This document shows, in pieces, positions 36,024-44,461 of a DNA stretch of 64,000 nucleotides. The notes below the pieces were generated by a model. The model was not told the DNA's origin and ran no database searches. It saw only the letters and a list, made by a program, of their open reading frames with translations. How positions within the stretch are numbered: the first letter of the stretch is position 1; every line of letters begins with the position of its first letter. The stretch is taken from NCBI GenBank assembly GCA_016720075.1, contig JADJXW010000021.1:124001-188000 (forward strand), read 5' to 3'. This stretch comes from Pseudomonadota bacterium (GTDB taxonomy: Bacteria > Pseudomonadota > Gammaproteobacteria > Steroidobacterales > Steroidobacteraceae). Position numbers and translations under genes: made by a program.

Positions 36024-37382
36024 ATGCTCACGCTCACCAGCCTCGGCGGTGCCGGCACCGTCACCGGATCCAAGCACCTGCTGTCCTCCGGCAGAACGCG
36101 GCTGCTGGTGGACTGCGGCCTGTTCCAGGGCCTGAAGGCGCTGCGCGAGGAGAACTGGCGGCCGCTGCCTGTCGATGCAAAATCCATCAACGCGGTGGTG
36201 CTGACGCACGCGCACCTGGATCACTCCGGCTACCTGCCGCGACTGGTGAAGGATGGCTTTCGCGGCCCCATCTACATGAGCGCCGCCACTGCGGCCGTGG
36301 CCGAGCTCATCCTGCTCGACAGTGCGAAGATTCAGGAGAAGGAAGCCGCCGACGCCAACCGACACGGCTACAGCCGCCACAAGCCGGCGCTGCCGCTCTA
36401 CACGGTGCGCGATGCCGAGCGCGCCATCGAGATGTTCACGCCGGTGGATTTCCACGCGGAGGTGAAGCTGCCCGCCGGCGCGCGGCTGGTGCTGCGGCGC
36501 GCCGGGCACATACTTGGCGCCTCCACCGCCGAGATCACCTGGCGCAAGAAGCGGATCGTGTTCTCCGGCGACCTGGGTCGGTACGACGATGCGGTGATGC
36601 GCGATCCGGAAACCGTGCCGGATGCCGATTACATCGTCGTGGAATCCACCTACGGAGATCGAACTCACAACGGCGAGTCCGCCACGGACACGCTCGCCGA
36701 CATCATCGGCAAGACCACCGCGCGGGGCGGCTCGGTGGTCATCCCCACATTCACGGTGGGGCGCGCGCAGACCATCCTGTATCACCTGTGGAAGCTGAAG
36801 CAGGAAGGGCGGCTCGGCATCGTGCCGGTGTACCTCGACAGCCCGATGGCCATCGATGCCACGGGGCTGATGCAGAAGCATCGCGAGGACCACCGCCTGA
36901 CACAGGAGCAGTGCGACGGCGCCTGTCACGTGGCCACGTATGTGCGCGACGTGGAGGAATCCAAGGCGCTGATGGTCAACCCACTTCCGAAGGTGATCCT
37001 CGCCGGCAGCGGCATGGCCACCAGCGGTCGCGTGCTGTATCACCTGAAAACGCTGGGTCCGGACGGACGCAACACCATCCTGCTGTCGGGCTTCCAGGCC
37101 GCGGGCACGCGCGGACGGTCGCTGGTGGAAGGCGCGCGGGAACTGAAGATCCACGGCCATTGGGTGCCCATCGCCGCCGAAGTGAAGAACCTCGACATGC
37201 TCTCGGCGCATGCCGATGCCGGGGAGATCTTGCGCTGGCTGTCGGGGTTCCAGCGCCCGCCGAGCCAGGTATTCATCGTGCATGGCGAGCCGCATGCCTC
37301 GGATGCGCTGCGGCTGCGGATCAAGGATCGCCTGCAATGGCACTGCACCATTGCCCAGATGCGCGAGCGCTACCCGCTGTAG
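36024..37382 (+). CDS. MBL-fold/beta-CASP ribonuclease
   Basis: 452 residues from the ATG at 36024. The MBL motif is VVLTHAHLDHSGYLPRL near residue 60. The beta-CASP domain contains VVIPTFTVGRAQTILYHLW, DSPMAID and the motif-B-like HADAGEILRWLSGF. A late His motif (VFIVHGEPHASDALR) matches RNA-metabolising CPSF73-like bacterial enzymes. It probably acts as a cytoplasmic endoribonuclease or exoribonuclease. It is divergent from higBA and 34 bases upstream of yaeQ. Confidence 0.92.
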   Translation: MLTLTSLGGAGTVTGSKHLLSSGRTRLLVDCGLFQGLKALREENWRPLPVDAKSINAVVLTHAHLDHSGYLPRLVKDGFRGPIYMSAATAAVAELILLDSAKIQEKEAADANRHGYSRHKPALPLYTVRDAERAIEMFTPVDFHAEVKLPAGARLVLRRAGHILGASTAEITWRKKRIVFSGDLGRYDDAVMRDPETVPDADYIVVESTYGDRTHNGESATDTLADIIGKTTARGGSVVIPTFTVGRAQTILYHLWKLKQEGRLGIVPVYLDSPMAIDATGLMQKHREDHRLTQEQCDGACHVATYVRDVEESKALMVNPLPKVILAGSGMATSGRVLYHLKTLGPDGRNTILLSGFQAAGTRGRSLVEGARELKIHGHWVPIAAEVKNLDMLSAHADAGEILRWLSGFQRPPSQVFIVHGEPHASDALRLRIKDRLQWHCTIAQMRERYPL

Positions 37383-37416
37383 ACTGCGCGCCCCGCCCCG
37401 CGCGCAGGACATCGCC

Positions 37417-37956
37417 ATGGCCCTCGGAGCAACGATCCACGTCTTCACCGTGCAGCTGGCGCACGTGGATCGCGGTGTGTACGAAACACTGGAACTGCGA
37501 CTGGCGCGCCACCCTTCGGAATCCCCCGAATACCTCATCACCCGGCTGCTGGCGTATTGCCTGGAATACACCGAGGGCATCACGTTCTCGAAGGGGCTGT
37601 CTGATCCGGATGAACCGGCCATCGTGGTGCGCGATCTCACCGGCGCGCTGCGCGGGTGGATCGAAGTGGGATTGCCCGAGGCCCCGCGGCTGCACAAGGC
37701 GGCCAAGGCCGCGGATCAGGTGGCGGTGTATCCCACGCGCGATACCACGCCGTGGCTGGCGCGGCTTGCGGCGGAGCGCATCCATCGCGCCGAGCACATT
37801 GCGATCAATGTGATCGATGGGGCGTTGCTGGCGGCGCTGGCGGCAAGACTTGAGCGACGGATGGAGTTGTCGCTGTCGGTGTCGGAGGGGATGCTGTATG
37901 TGTCGTTGGGGACGGAGACGCTGACGGGGGGCGTGGAGCGGTTGAGTCTTTCGTGA
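37417..37956 (+). CDS. yaeQ: YaeQ family protein
   Basis: 179 residues. TIHVFTVQLAHVDRGVYETLELRLARHPSESPEYL at the N-terminus and FSKGLSDPDEPAIVVRDLTG in the middle are family hallmarks. The fold is related to PD-(D/E)XK nucleases (E-x-DL-type core near PAIVVRD), but no activity is established. Length is normal. It probably shares a transcript with the upstream beta-CASP gene. Confidence 0.93.
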   Translation: MALGATIHVFTVQLAHVDRGVYETLELRLARHPSESPEYLITRLLAYCLEYTEGITFSKGLSDPDEPAIVVRDLTGALRGWIEVGLPEAPRLHKAAKAADQVAVYPTRDTTPWLARLAAERIHRAEHIAINVIDGALLAALAARLERRMELSLSVSEGMLYVSLGTETLTGGVERLSLS

Positions 37957-37988
37957 TCGCTCGAGGCTTCGATGCCGGCGAACTTTGC

Positions 37989-38225
37989 CTACCAGCTCTC
38001 GTCGGCAAGGGCCTGATGCTGGGCGGCAGCGAGCGCCGGGTGCAATTGCGACCTGGAGTTTCGGTGCACTGCATTGAGACGCGCGACTATCGTGGCTTCA
38101 CTGTGTGCATGCATGTAGGCCGTTAGCGCCCGCGTGTAGAGCTGGCTGCGGGATATTCCCTGAGTGGCCGCATGATGCTCACCAGCCGCGAAGAGCTGCC
38201 GGGGCACTGAAATCGTGATTTTCAT
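37989..38225 (-). CDS. Orphan ribbon-helix-helix antitoxin
   Basis: 78 residues: MKITISVPRQLFAAGEHHAATQGISRSQLYTRAL is the ribbon-helix-helix of a MazE/CopG-type antitoxin, with a C-terminal toxin-binding tail (HQALADESW). No toxin follows. Only 32 bases separate its stop from yaeQ, whose end converges on it, so the partner gene appears lost. Confidence 0.8.
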   Translation of the reverse strand: MKITISVPRQLFAAGEHHAATQGISRSQLYTRALTAYMHAHSEATIVARLNAVHRNSRSQLHPALAAAQHQALADESW

Positions 38226-38274
38226 GACTCCCCGCGCTTCTGCTTCTTACTTTCCCCTAGATCATAGGCACTGT

Positions 38275-38303
38275 ACTTGAAGTCGCAATTTGCGACTTCA
38301 AGT
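38275..38303. repeat. 29-bp palindrome encoding an ORF6N motif relic
   Basis: Perfect 14-bp arms (ACTTGAAGTCGCAA at 38275-38288 and its complement at 38290-38303) around a single T. On the plus strand the same bases encode LKSQFATSS, the core motif of ORF6N-domain proteins, with no other trace of such a gene nearby. It matches in form and coding phase the palindromes at 46717-46745 and 47084-47100. It lies between the orphan antitoxin and the HD gene. Confidence 0.75.
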
Positions 38304-38337
38304 TTTCAACGTCTTGATTTGTCTCGAACCATGGGCC

Positions 38338-38901
38338 TCAAGCCGCATCGGCAAACCCCTCAACCGCCCTCCCCAGCCGCTCGCACAACTCCCCCGGCAG
38401 CCTCCGCTCAAAGCAATCGAGCAGCGCGCCGTAATACCACCGCGTTCCCGCAGCCCCGCCATTGAACCGCTCGAACGTGCGCTCACCCTCCCGCAGGTAG
38501 TCGCGCAGAATGGCTTCTGCATTGTGGGTCTTGTCTGCCAGGCTCACGCGCAGCGATGCAGCGGGTTTGTGTTCCAGCGCGGCGATGTACGTCTCCTTGC
38601 GCGTGCGCCACTCGGGCTTCGGCTCGGTCCACGCATCGGTGCAGTCGCGCACGATGTTGGCCACCGCTTCACCAAAGTGTTCGCGAATCTCCTCAAGCCG
38701 GGCCGCTCCGCCCTGGTCTTCGGCAGCATCGTGTAACAGCGCGGCGATGGCTTCGGTCTCGGTTCCACCGTGTTCCAGCACCAGCGACGACACCGACAAC
38801 AGGTGCGAGATGTAGGGAATGGGCGTGCCCTTGCGTTGCTGCCGGCGGTGCAGTCCATGGGCATAGAGCAGCGCCACGTCATAACTGTGACTCAGAGTCA
38901 T
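38338..38901 (-). CDS. HD-domain alarmone-hydrolase-like protein
   Basis: 187 residues. RKGTPIPYISHLLSVSSLV, ALLHDAAEDQGG (HD) and VSLADKTHNAEAILRD are the His, His-Asp and Asp metal-binding motifs of the RelA/SpoT hydrolase domain. There is no synthetase domain, so it looks like a small stand-alone (p)ppGpp hydrolase (Mesh1-like) or another HD phosphohydrolase. Cytoplasmic. It stands alone between two intergenic gaps. Confidence 0.88.
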   Translation of the reverse strand: MTLSHSYDVALLYAHGLHRRQQRKGTPIPYISHLLSVSSLVLEHGGTETEAIAALLHDAAEDQGGAARLEEIREHFGEAVANIVRDCTDAWTEPKPEWRTRKETYIAALEHKPAASLRVSLADKTHNAEAILRDYLREGERTFERFNGGAAGTRWYYGALLDCFERRLPGELCERLGRAVEGFADAA

Positions 38902-39015
38902 GTGCCAACCTCGTTTTTTCGGGGGTCAGGCGCCCAAGAAGATGAGCGCGCGGGTACCGGAAGAAGTCTGCGGAAAGCAGGAATCCGGTACGACGTAATT
39001 ATAGCTGAAATTGCG

Positions 39016-39420
39016 CTACCGCAGCTTCTCAGTCTCCCCTTCCACCTTCACATACGGCCCCAGGCCTTCCAGCGAAGTGGGCCCGATCCCGCGGATCTGC
39101 AGCAACTGCTCAATAGATGTGTACGGCCGTTTCGCCACGATCTGCTTCGCCAGCACTTCGCCAATTCCTGGAATGCTCTCAAGCTCGGTCAGCGTGGCAG
39201 TGTTCAGGTTCACGCGAATGCTGCCTTCGGCGATGCCATCCGCATTGCGCAGCAATTTCGCACCCACAATCCCGGCGACGAGCACCGCCGCGGCCATGCC
39301 CATCGCAGGCGTGAGCCGCAAGTTCTTCCACCACGGACCACCCGGCGATGTCTGCGTTGTGCGACGAAAGGATGTAAGCGATCCCACGCGGCCTCCCCGT
39401 TCCGATGCGTTGTGACGCAT
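39016..39420 (-). CDS. ComEA-like helix-hairpin-helix protein
   Basis: 134 residues. One transmembrane segment (MGMAAAVLVAGIVGAKLL) is followed by the ComEA helix-hairpin-helix pair VNLNTATLTELESIPGIGEVLAKQIV and SIEQLLQIRGIGPTSLEGL. It is probably anchored in the inner membrane with the DNA-binding domain outside, as for competence DNA receptors. The ATG at 39420 is chosen; a TTG start would add 19 residues. Confidence 0.88.
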   Translation of the reverse strand: MRHNASERGGRVGSLTSFRRTTQTSPGGPWWKNLRLTPAMGMAAAVLVAGIVGAKLLRNADGIAEGSIRVNLNTATLTELESIPGIGEVLAKQIVAKRPYTSIEQLLQIRGIGPTSLEGLGPYVKVEGETEKLR

Positions 39421-39530
39421 CTCTCGAATCACAGTAGTTTCAGTTAACTGCAACTTTTCATTAACACGTCGCCGCAATAGTACACGCCTGCACGGACCAG
39501 TCCTCCGTGTGATCGGAAGAGGAAATTGCC

Positions 39531-39758
39531 ATGCACGAATTCATTATCGCCAACCTGCTGTTCCACGTTGCGGCGGGCACCACGTTGATGCTGCTGGCCG
39601 CGGGCTCCGCTGCCCTGGAGCTGAACCGCCGCCGTTCGATTTCCACCTATGGAGCCACCGTGCACGACACGCATACCGTCATCGAACTGCCTGTGGTGCC
39701 GCGGGCGCCGAAGCTGGCGCCGCGCGTGGATCTGGAGGAGCAGTCAGAGGCGGCCTGA
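39531..39758 (+). CDS. Small single-pass membrane protein
   Basis: 75 residues with a good ribosome site (GGAAGAGGAAATTGCC). One membrane segment (LLFHVAAGTTLMLLAAGSAAL) is followed by a basic stop-transfer LNRRR and a soluble proline-rich tail. No family recognised. Divergent from the ComEA-like gene. Confidence 0.65.
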   Translation: MHEFIIANLLFHVAAGTTLMLLAAGSAALELNRRRSISTYGATVHDTHTVIELPVVPRAPKLAPRVDLEEQSEAA

Positions 39759-39806
39759 TCCTGCAGCGATTCCAGGCCCTGGCTTCGAACGCCTGGTGGC
39801 CTGTTG

Positions 39807-40226
39807 TTAGGCAGTCCGCTCGACCAGGAGTGTGCCGCCCATTACTTCAACGCCATCCACATCGGCTCGCGCCACCAGGCGGCACGGCTCGTCGAGCTGC
39901 AGCGGGGATACCTGTGCGATGAACCGCATCGCCAGATATCGCTTTCCGCCTACTTCTCGTAGCGGCATTGCCGATTGCCTTGCCTCGTCGATCGACCCCA
40001 TCGCTCGGCCGATTTCCCGTTCATTGCAAAGCAGCGAAAAGGTGGCCGTTCTTGCAGTGGTTTGCTCCGGGAGATGCAGCAGCATCACAGCGCAGATTTT
40101 TGGAATGGCGACCGGGAAATTCCCCACGAGGAAATTGGAGCCATACACGCCCATGTACGAGAGCTTGTGACCGACTTCGCTGCGGACGTCATCGCAGTAG
40201 ATCGTTTCCAGGAAGGCGCTGTTCAT
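39807..40226 (-). CDS. Third gene of a toxin-antitoxin operon, unknown function
   Basis: 139 residues with an all-beta look (IYCDDVRSEVGHKLSYMGVYG, ICAVMLLHLPEQTTARTATF, RYLAMRFIAQVSPLQLDEP). It resembles DUF6941-like proteins, but I am unsure. Its ATG overlaps the antitoxin stop by four bases (ATGA), so it is translated together with the toxin-antitoxin pair. A chaperone role like that of SecB in TAC modules is possible by position only; there is no clear SecB similarity. Confidence 0.65.
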   Translation of the reverse strand: MNSAFLETIYCDDVRSEVGHKLSYMGVYGSNFLVGNFPVAIPKICAVMLLHLPEQTTARTATFSLLCNEREIGRAMGSIDEARQSAMPLREVGGKRYLAMRFIAQVSPLQLDEPCRLVARADVDGVEVMGGTLLVERTA

Positions 40227-40597
40227 GCTTGTTCCGCCTCGGAGGCAACAAGCTCGCGGACGAGCTCTTCAATGGATATTCCCAGGGCGTGCGCCAATCG
40301 TCGCATCGTGTCGAGACTCGGATCATTCTGGCCGCTCTCAAGCCTGGCAATGTGCGGTTGTTTCATGCCGGCCGCTTCCGCCAGAGTGCGCTGCGACCAG
40401 CCCTTTCGGAGCCGCAGAACCGCCAGGCCCTTCTTGTTCGCGTAGTACTCCCGGGCAACTGTTCGGCGGCCCTCTTCAATGGCCGCCTTGCGCTCGGGAT
40501 CGCGCTCGTGCTGCTCGACCAGATCGTCGATATCCAGGAATCCTTCCGGTATGGCATCGGCAGCGATCTTCGGCGTGAAGTCGGCGTGAATGACCAT
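40223..40597 (-). CDS. XRE-family antitoxin
   Basis: 124 residues from the ATG at 40597. The N-terminal part (DIDDLVEQHERDPERKAAIEEG) is toxin-binding-like. The C-terminal XRE helix-turn-helix is LRLRKGWSQRTLAEAAGMKQPHIARLESG. Middle gene of a toxin, antitoxin, third-gene operon; toxin-first order is HigBA-like. Confidence 0.88.
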   Translation of the reverse strand: MVIHADFTPKIAADAIPEGFLDIDDLVEQHERDPERKAAIEEGRRTVAREYYANKKGLAVLRLRKGWSQRTLAEAAGMKQPHIARLESGQNDPSLDTMRRLAHALGISIEELVRELVASEAEQA

Positions 40598-40634
40598 ACC
40601 CCGCGAGGTAGCCGGCGCCGCTGGGCCGCAAGGA

Positions 40635-41054
40635 TCATCGATAGGGTGGAATCCCCAGCTGGTCGTAGGCGTTGAGGACTCTGAGGGTGCGCGGATCGGA
40701 GATGTCATAGTTGAAGTCCCGCAGAAAGATTCCCAATACGTAGTAGCGACTGATCCTGGGGTCGAGCGCGTACACCATCCTGTATCGCTTGCCCTGCTTC
40801 TCGAGTTCCCAGTGCTTGAGCCGCCAGAGGTTTCGGCCTGCGCGCTGCTGGGCAACCCAGGTGTCTACGTGGATGCCTCCGGTGCCATAGGCGCCAAAAC
40901 CCTGCACCGTAAGGCTGTCGAGAAGTTGCTGATCAGTCTTGAGCCGTTCGAGAAGTGCCTCGAGGACGCCCGCGGCCGAGGGGTCTGACGCCCAGACCTC
41001 TTCCAGATCCTGTTGGGCCTGGACCCCAATCAGCAGCTTGTAGACGATAGGCAC
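40635..41054 (-). CDS. RelE/ParE-superfamily toxin
   Basis: 139 residues from a GTG at 41054. The C-terminal half has the RelE-fold pattern (LWRLKHWELEKQGKRYRMVYALD, YYVLGIFLRDFNYD) with basic residues on the strands. An insertion-rich middle (VQGFGAYGTGGIHVDTW) makes it longer than typical RelE. It precedes the XRE antitoxin by 37 bases. The start codon abuts an inverted repeat and lacks a ribosome site, so the mRNA may be leaderless. Confidence 0.8.
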   Translation of the reverse strand: MPIVYKLLIGVQAQQDLEEVWASDPSAAGVLEALLERLKTDQQLLDSLTVQGFGAYGTGGIHVDTWVAQQRAGRNLWRLKHWELEKQGKRYRMVYALDPRISRYYVLGIFLRDFNYDISDPRTLRVLNAYDQLGIPPYR

Positions 41055-41072
41055 GATAACAAACTAGTTATC
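41055..41072. promoter_or_regulatory. Inverted repeat abutting the toxin start
   Basis: GATAACAAACTAGTTATC has 6-bp arms (GATAAC/GTTATC) around six bases. It touches the GTG of the toxin gene and could be the antitoxin's operator. Confidence 0.4.
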
Positions 41073-41247
41073 TTGGAGCAATCTGAGGTAGGGGTTTTAC
41101 TTAATCTGGAAACTTCGAAGGCTGATGCATCAGCAGAGACCTGCTCCCGGCATTCGCCAATGCTGCGCCGAGCCTTCCCAGGTATCCGTCCGAATATCTG
41201 CTGCGATTCCAGTAGAACTGCGGCATCGCCCATCAGCCCTCCCGACC

Positions 41248-41905
41248 TGACACCCGTTTTAGTCCCGTCCGGTCTTAGAGTCTGCGGTTAAAGATACCCT
41301 TTCTTCTGCTCTGTTCAACAGTCCTGCTGCGTACTCTTCCGGGGTGATGTTCCCCAGCGAGCTGTGCGTGCGCTCCGTGTTGTATTCGATCCGCCAGGCT
41401 TCGATGATTCTTCTGGCCTGTGCCATCGTGACGAACCAGTGCTCGTTGAGACACTCGTCTCGGAACTTGCCATTGAAGCTCTCGATGTAGGCGTTCTCGT
41501 TCGGCTTGCCAGGCCTGATGAACGACAACTGCACACCAGCTTCATATGCCCAGCTGTCCAGTACCTGCCCCTCGAACTTCGGACCATGATCGACCGTGAT
41601 GGATCGAGGCAGTCCGCGTGTATCGGCCAGACGCCGCATCACGGCTTTTACCCGTGAGCCAGTCAGCGATGTATCGACCTCGATCGCCAGACACTCCCGC
41701 GTGCAGTCGTCCACGATGTTCAGGCAACGGATCCTCCTGCCATCAGCCAGGCCATCGGAGACAAAGTCCATCGACCAGCTTTGGTTGGCCATCAGCGGCT
41801 TGGGCAAAGGCTTGCGCTCGACCAGGCCGATGCGCTTGCGCTTCCTTCTGCGCACCGCAAGCCCTGCCGCTCGATACAGCCGGTAGCAGCGCCGACGTTC
41901 TTCGG
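41248..41905 (-). mobile_element. IS3-family insertion sequence remnant
   Basis: Contains the C-terminal part of an OrfB transposase (41259 to about 41897) and, just past its stop, an IS-like end (TGACACCCGTTTTAG at 41248). The 5' part of the element, including OrfA and the start of OrfB, is missing. The broken end lies directly against a truncated hsdM at about 41890-41905, so a deletion after insertion removed the rest. Confidence 0.8.
41259..41897 (-). pseudogene. IS3-family transposase OrfB, N-terminally truncated
   Basis: About 213 codons remain, from CYRLYRAAGLAVRRRKRKR through the rve integrase core: WSMDFVSDGLADGRRIRCLN (first Asp), SITVDHGPKFEGQVLDSW (second Asp) and SFIRPGKPNENAYIESFNGKFRDECLN (Glu). 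The DDE triad is intact but the N-terminal helix-turn-helix part and a start are lost. Confidence 0.9.
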
Positions 41906-42175
41906 GGTCTGACGCACGTCATTCCAGCGCGCGCCTTCAGGTATCTGAAAGCGGTGGTTCTCCGCGAATTGCGCATAGGATAGATCGCCGGCCGAGTTCG
42001 CCAGCGCCGCCTGGTATTCCTCGTCCCAAACGTCCGAGACGCGCTTGTAGAACAGCAGCGGGAAGATGAACTGCTTGTAGTCACCAGCGTCGATCAGGCC
42101 GCGCAACAGCACCGCCGCGCCCCACAGGTAGCTCTCCAGCTCCTGCTGGGTAATGCGTTTGCTGGGGTGATTCAT
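41898..42175 (-). pseudogene. Second hsdM, N-terminal fragment cut by IS remnant
   Basis: Starts MNHPSKRITQQELESYLWG at 42175 with an ATGA overlap on the preceding hsdM. About 90 codons of the HsdM N-terminal helical domain remain (LLRGLIDAGDYKQFIFPLLF, RVSDVWDEEYQAAL, HRFQIPEGARWNDVRQTPKNVG) before the sequence passes into the IS3 remnant. The methylase domain, and any hsdS and hsdR, are gone. Confidence 0.85.
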
Positions 42176-43741
42176 TGCAGCCACCCCCCTTCGGTCATGA
42201 CCTGTGCGAGGCGTTCCTCAGCCTCTCGACAGCGGTTCAGCGCTTCCTTGAAGGCCGCGATGGCGTCCGGCAGGGGCGGGATGTCATCCTTTAGCGGCGG
42301 CAGGACGTAGCGTGAGATGTTCAGCGTCCAGTCCTCGGCCTTGATTTCGTCGAGGCTGACCACCCCTGGCCGCGTCTTGTACGTCGGCAAATCTGCGATA
42401 CCAGCCGAGAATCTCAGCGGCGTGCTCGGGCTCCAGATAGTTCTGCGCTCGCCCCCGGCGGAACAATCCAGACGCATCAGCGATCAGCACCTTCTTCTTG
42501 TGCCTTACGGGTTTGCGCCTGCGCAGGATCAGAATGCAAGCGGCGAGACCGGTGCCGTAGAAGAGGTTGGGTGCCAGCCCAATCACGGCCTCGATCAGAT
42601 CCATCTCCAACAGCTTTTGCCGGATGCCACCTTCCACGCCCTTTCGGAATAGCGAGCCCTGGGGCAGCACCACGGCCATCCGTCCACTTACATCAGCCAT
42701 GGATTTGACCATGTGTTGCACCCAGGCGAAGTCACCACTGGACGAAGGTGGCAGGCCGGCAAAGTTGCGGCCAAAGGGGTCGTTCACCCACAGGTCCTCG
42801 CCCCACTTTTCCAGTGAGAACGGCGGATTGGCGATCACGCAGTCGAAGGTGGCTAAGCGGTCGCCTTCGAAGAACGCCGGGTTGCGCAGCGTATCGCCGC
42901 GCACGATCTGGAAGTCCTCGATGCCGTGGAGAAAGAGGTTCATCCGGGCGATGGACGAGGTGGTGAGGTTCTTCTCCTGCCCGTACAGCTTGCCCCACAG
43001 CCGCTTGACGTCGCCGTGCTTCTCTTTGACGTGCTGCACGGCGGCGAGCAACATGCCGCCGGTGCCACAGGCCGGGTCGTAGATGGTTTCGGCCTCTTTG
43101 GGATCGAGCAGGTCGATCATCAACCGCACCACACTGCGTGGCGTGTAGAACTCGCCGGCCTTCTTGTTGGTGGCGTCTGCGAACTTCTTGATCAGATATT
43201 CATAGGCGTCACCCAGAACGTCTGAGCCAACGTCATTGTTTCCCAGTGGCAACTTTGAGAAGTGCTCAATGAGATCTTTCAGCAGGGCGTCGGAGAGCCG
43301 CTCTTTGTTGGACCATTGCGCATCGCCAAATACGCCGTAGAGCGCATCGGGATTGGCCTTCTCGATTTCGCGCATGGCGCGCTGCAGCGCCGTGCCTACG
43401 TTGGTAGCCTTAGTTCGGACGTCTTTCCAGTGACAATCGTCTGGAATCTGGAAGCGATGCGACTCAGGGAACTGGGCGAGCTCCTCGTCGCCTGTTTCAG
43501 CAACGATGTCTTTGTACTCCTCATCCCAGACGTCGCAGATGCGTTTGAAGAAGAGTAGAGGAAAGATGTACGTCTTGAAGTCCGCTGCATCCACCGGGCC
43601 CCGGAGGATGTTGGCAGATTCCCAAAGGTGGCTTTCGAGGCGTGCGAGATCGATCACTGTGGCCCTGGATTCTTCTAATTGGGTATGCGGATGCGCATCT
43701 TCCGCAGCGCTGACTCTGAGCGACGCTGCTATTTCAATCAA
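42172..43741 (-). pseudogene. hsdM: Type I restriction-modification methyltransferase subunit HsdM, one frame break
   Basis: About 523 residues when the frame is joined. The N-terminal helical domain (HLWESANILRGPVDAADFKTY) leads to the N6-adenine methylase core with the SAM motif IYDPACGTGGMLLAAVQH and the catalytic NPPF in DCVIANPPFSLEKWG. The frame breaks at the CCCC run 42363-42366 (one extra base), after which VVSLDEIKAEDWTLNISRYVLPP completes the C-terminus. A GTG at 43657 may be the true start. No hsdS or hsdR is found, so even with the frame restored the system is incomplete. Confidence 0.87.
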
Positions 43742-43793
43742 GAGGTTAGCGATTGTTCGGTCGCGAATGCGACAATGGGCTGGCTAATCGGGA

Positions 43794-44453
43794 TTACTTA
43801 TCGGCGGATTGCTTCATTTCCCGCAGCAGCCTTATGAATTCGGCCATATCCGTGTCCGGGCTCGCAGCGCCAGTGCGATTGAGGTCATGCTTTAGGCGCT
43901 GGGCTCTATCGCAGGCCTGCTCCAATCCCGATTCGACCATCTGAAATACTTGAGGATCGGATTTCTCGTAATTCGTCAGGTGGCGTCGTAGGTCACGGAG
44001 TGCCTCTACAGCGGTGCAGGGGGACGCTCGGTATTCGAAATGGAGGAGCAGCCAGAATTCGAAACTGGGATGACTTGAGACGACAACGACGTTCGTGGTT
44101 TCCCCAGCGTTGTTGCGCACGGGGTTCTGGGCCAATTTGAGAGCTTCTGCCAAACCACCGGCGCCTGCATCGCACACCACAAATACTCGATCGAAGTTCC
44201 CATCGGAGGTGAATTTCTTTCGAGCCTTCCTCACGAGGCCCTCCGGATCGGTCACACCCTCCCCGCTCTCGATATGTACCGCGGCGCGATTTATTCCGAG
44301 ATGGTCGCAAAGTCCTCGGATGTAGTTGGGTTCCGTTTCTTCACCTTCGCAGATGATGAGTGTGGCGAGCATTCCTCTTCGGGAGGCCTTTTTTCGGGCC
44401 AACCTGTGCGCGTCTTTGAGCTTCTGCCGACGTCGCGGATGATCGTCGCGCAT
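43794..44453 (-). CDS. RloB-domain (TOPRIM-like) protein
   Basis: 219 residues. A basic N-terminus (RRRQKLKDAHRLARKKASRRG) is followed by LATLIICEGEETEPNYIRGL, the TOPRIM Glu motif of RloB. The second motif reads VFVVCDAGAGGL, where related proteins usually have a D-x-D, so one acid may be missing. SSHPSFEFWLLLHFEY is the other family hallmark. It follows the AAA gene by eight bases. This pairing (RloA-RloB, AbiL-like) next to hsd genes is a known phage-defence arrangement. Confidence 0.87.
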   Translation of the reverse strand: MRDDHPRRRQKLKDAHRLARKKASRRGMLATLIICEGEETEPNYIRGLCDHLGINRAAVHIESGEGVTDPEGLVRKARKKFTSDGNFDRVFVVCDAGAGGLAEALKLAQNPVRNNAGETTNVVVVSSHPSFEFWLLLHFEYRASPCTAVEALRDLRRHLTNYEKSDPQVFQMVESGLEQACDRAQRLKHDLNRTGAASPDTDMAEFIRLLREMKQSADK

Positions 44454-44461
44454 GCGACGCC

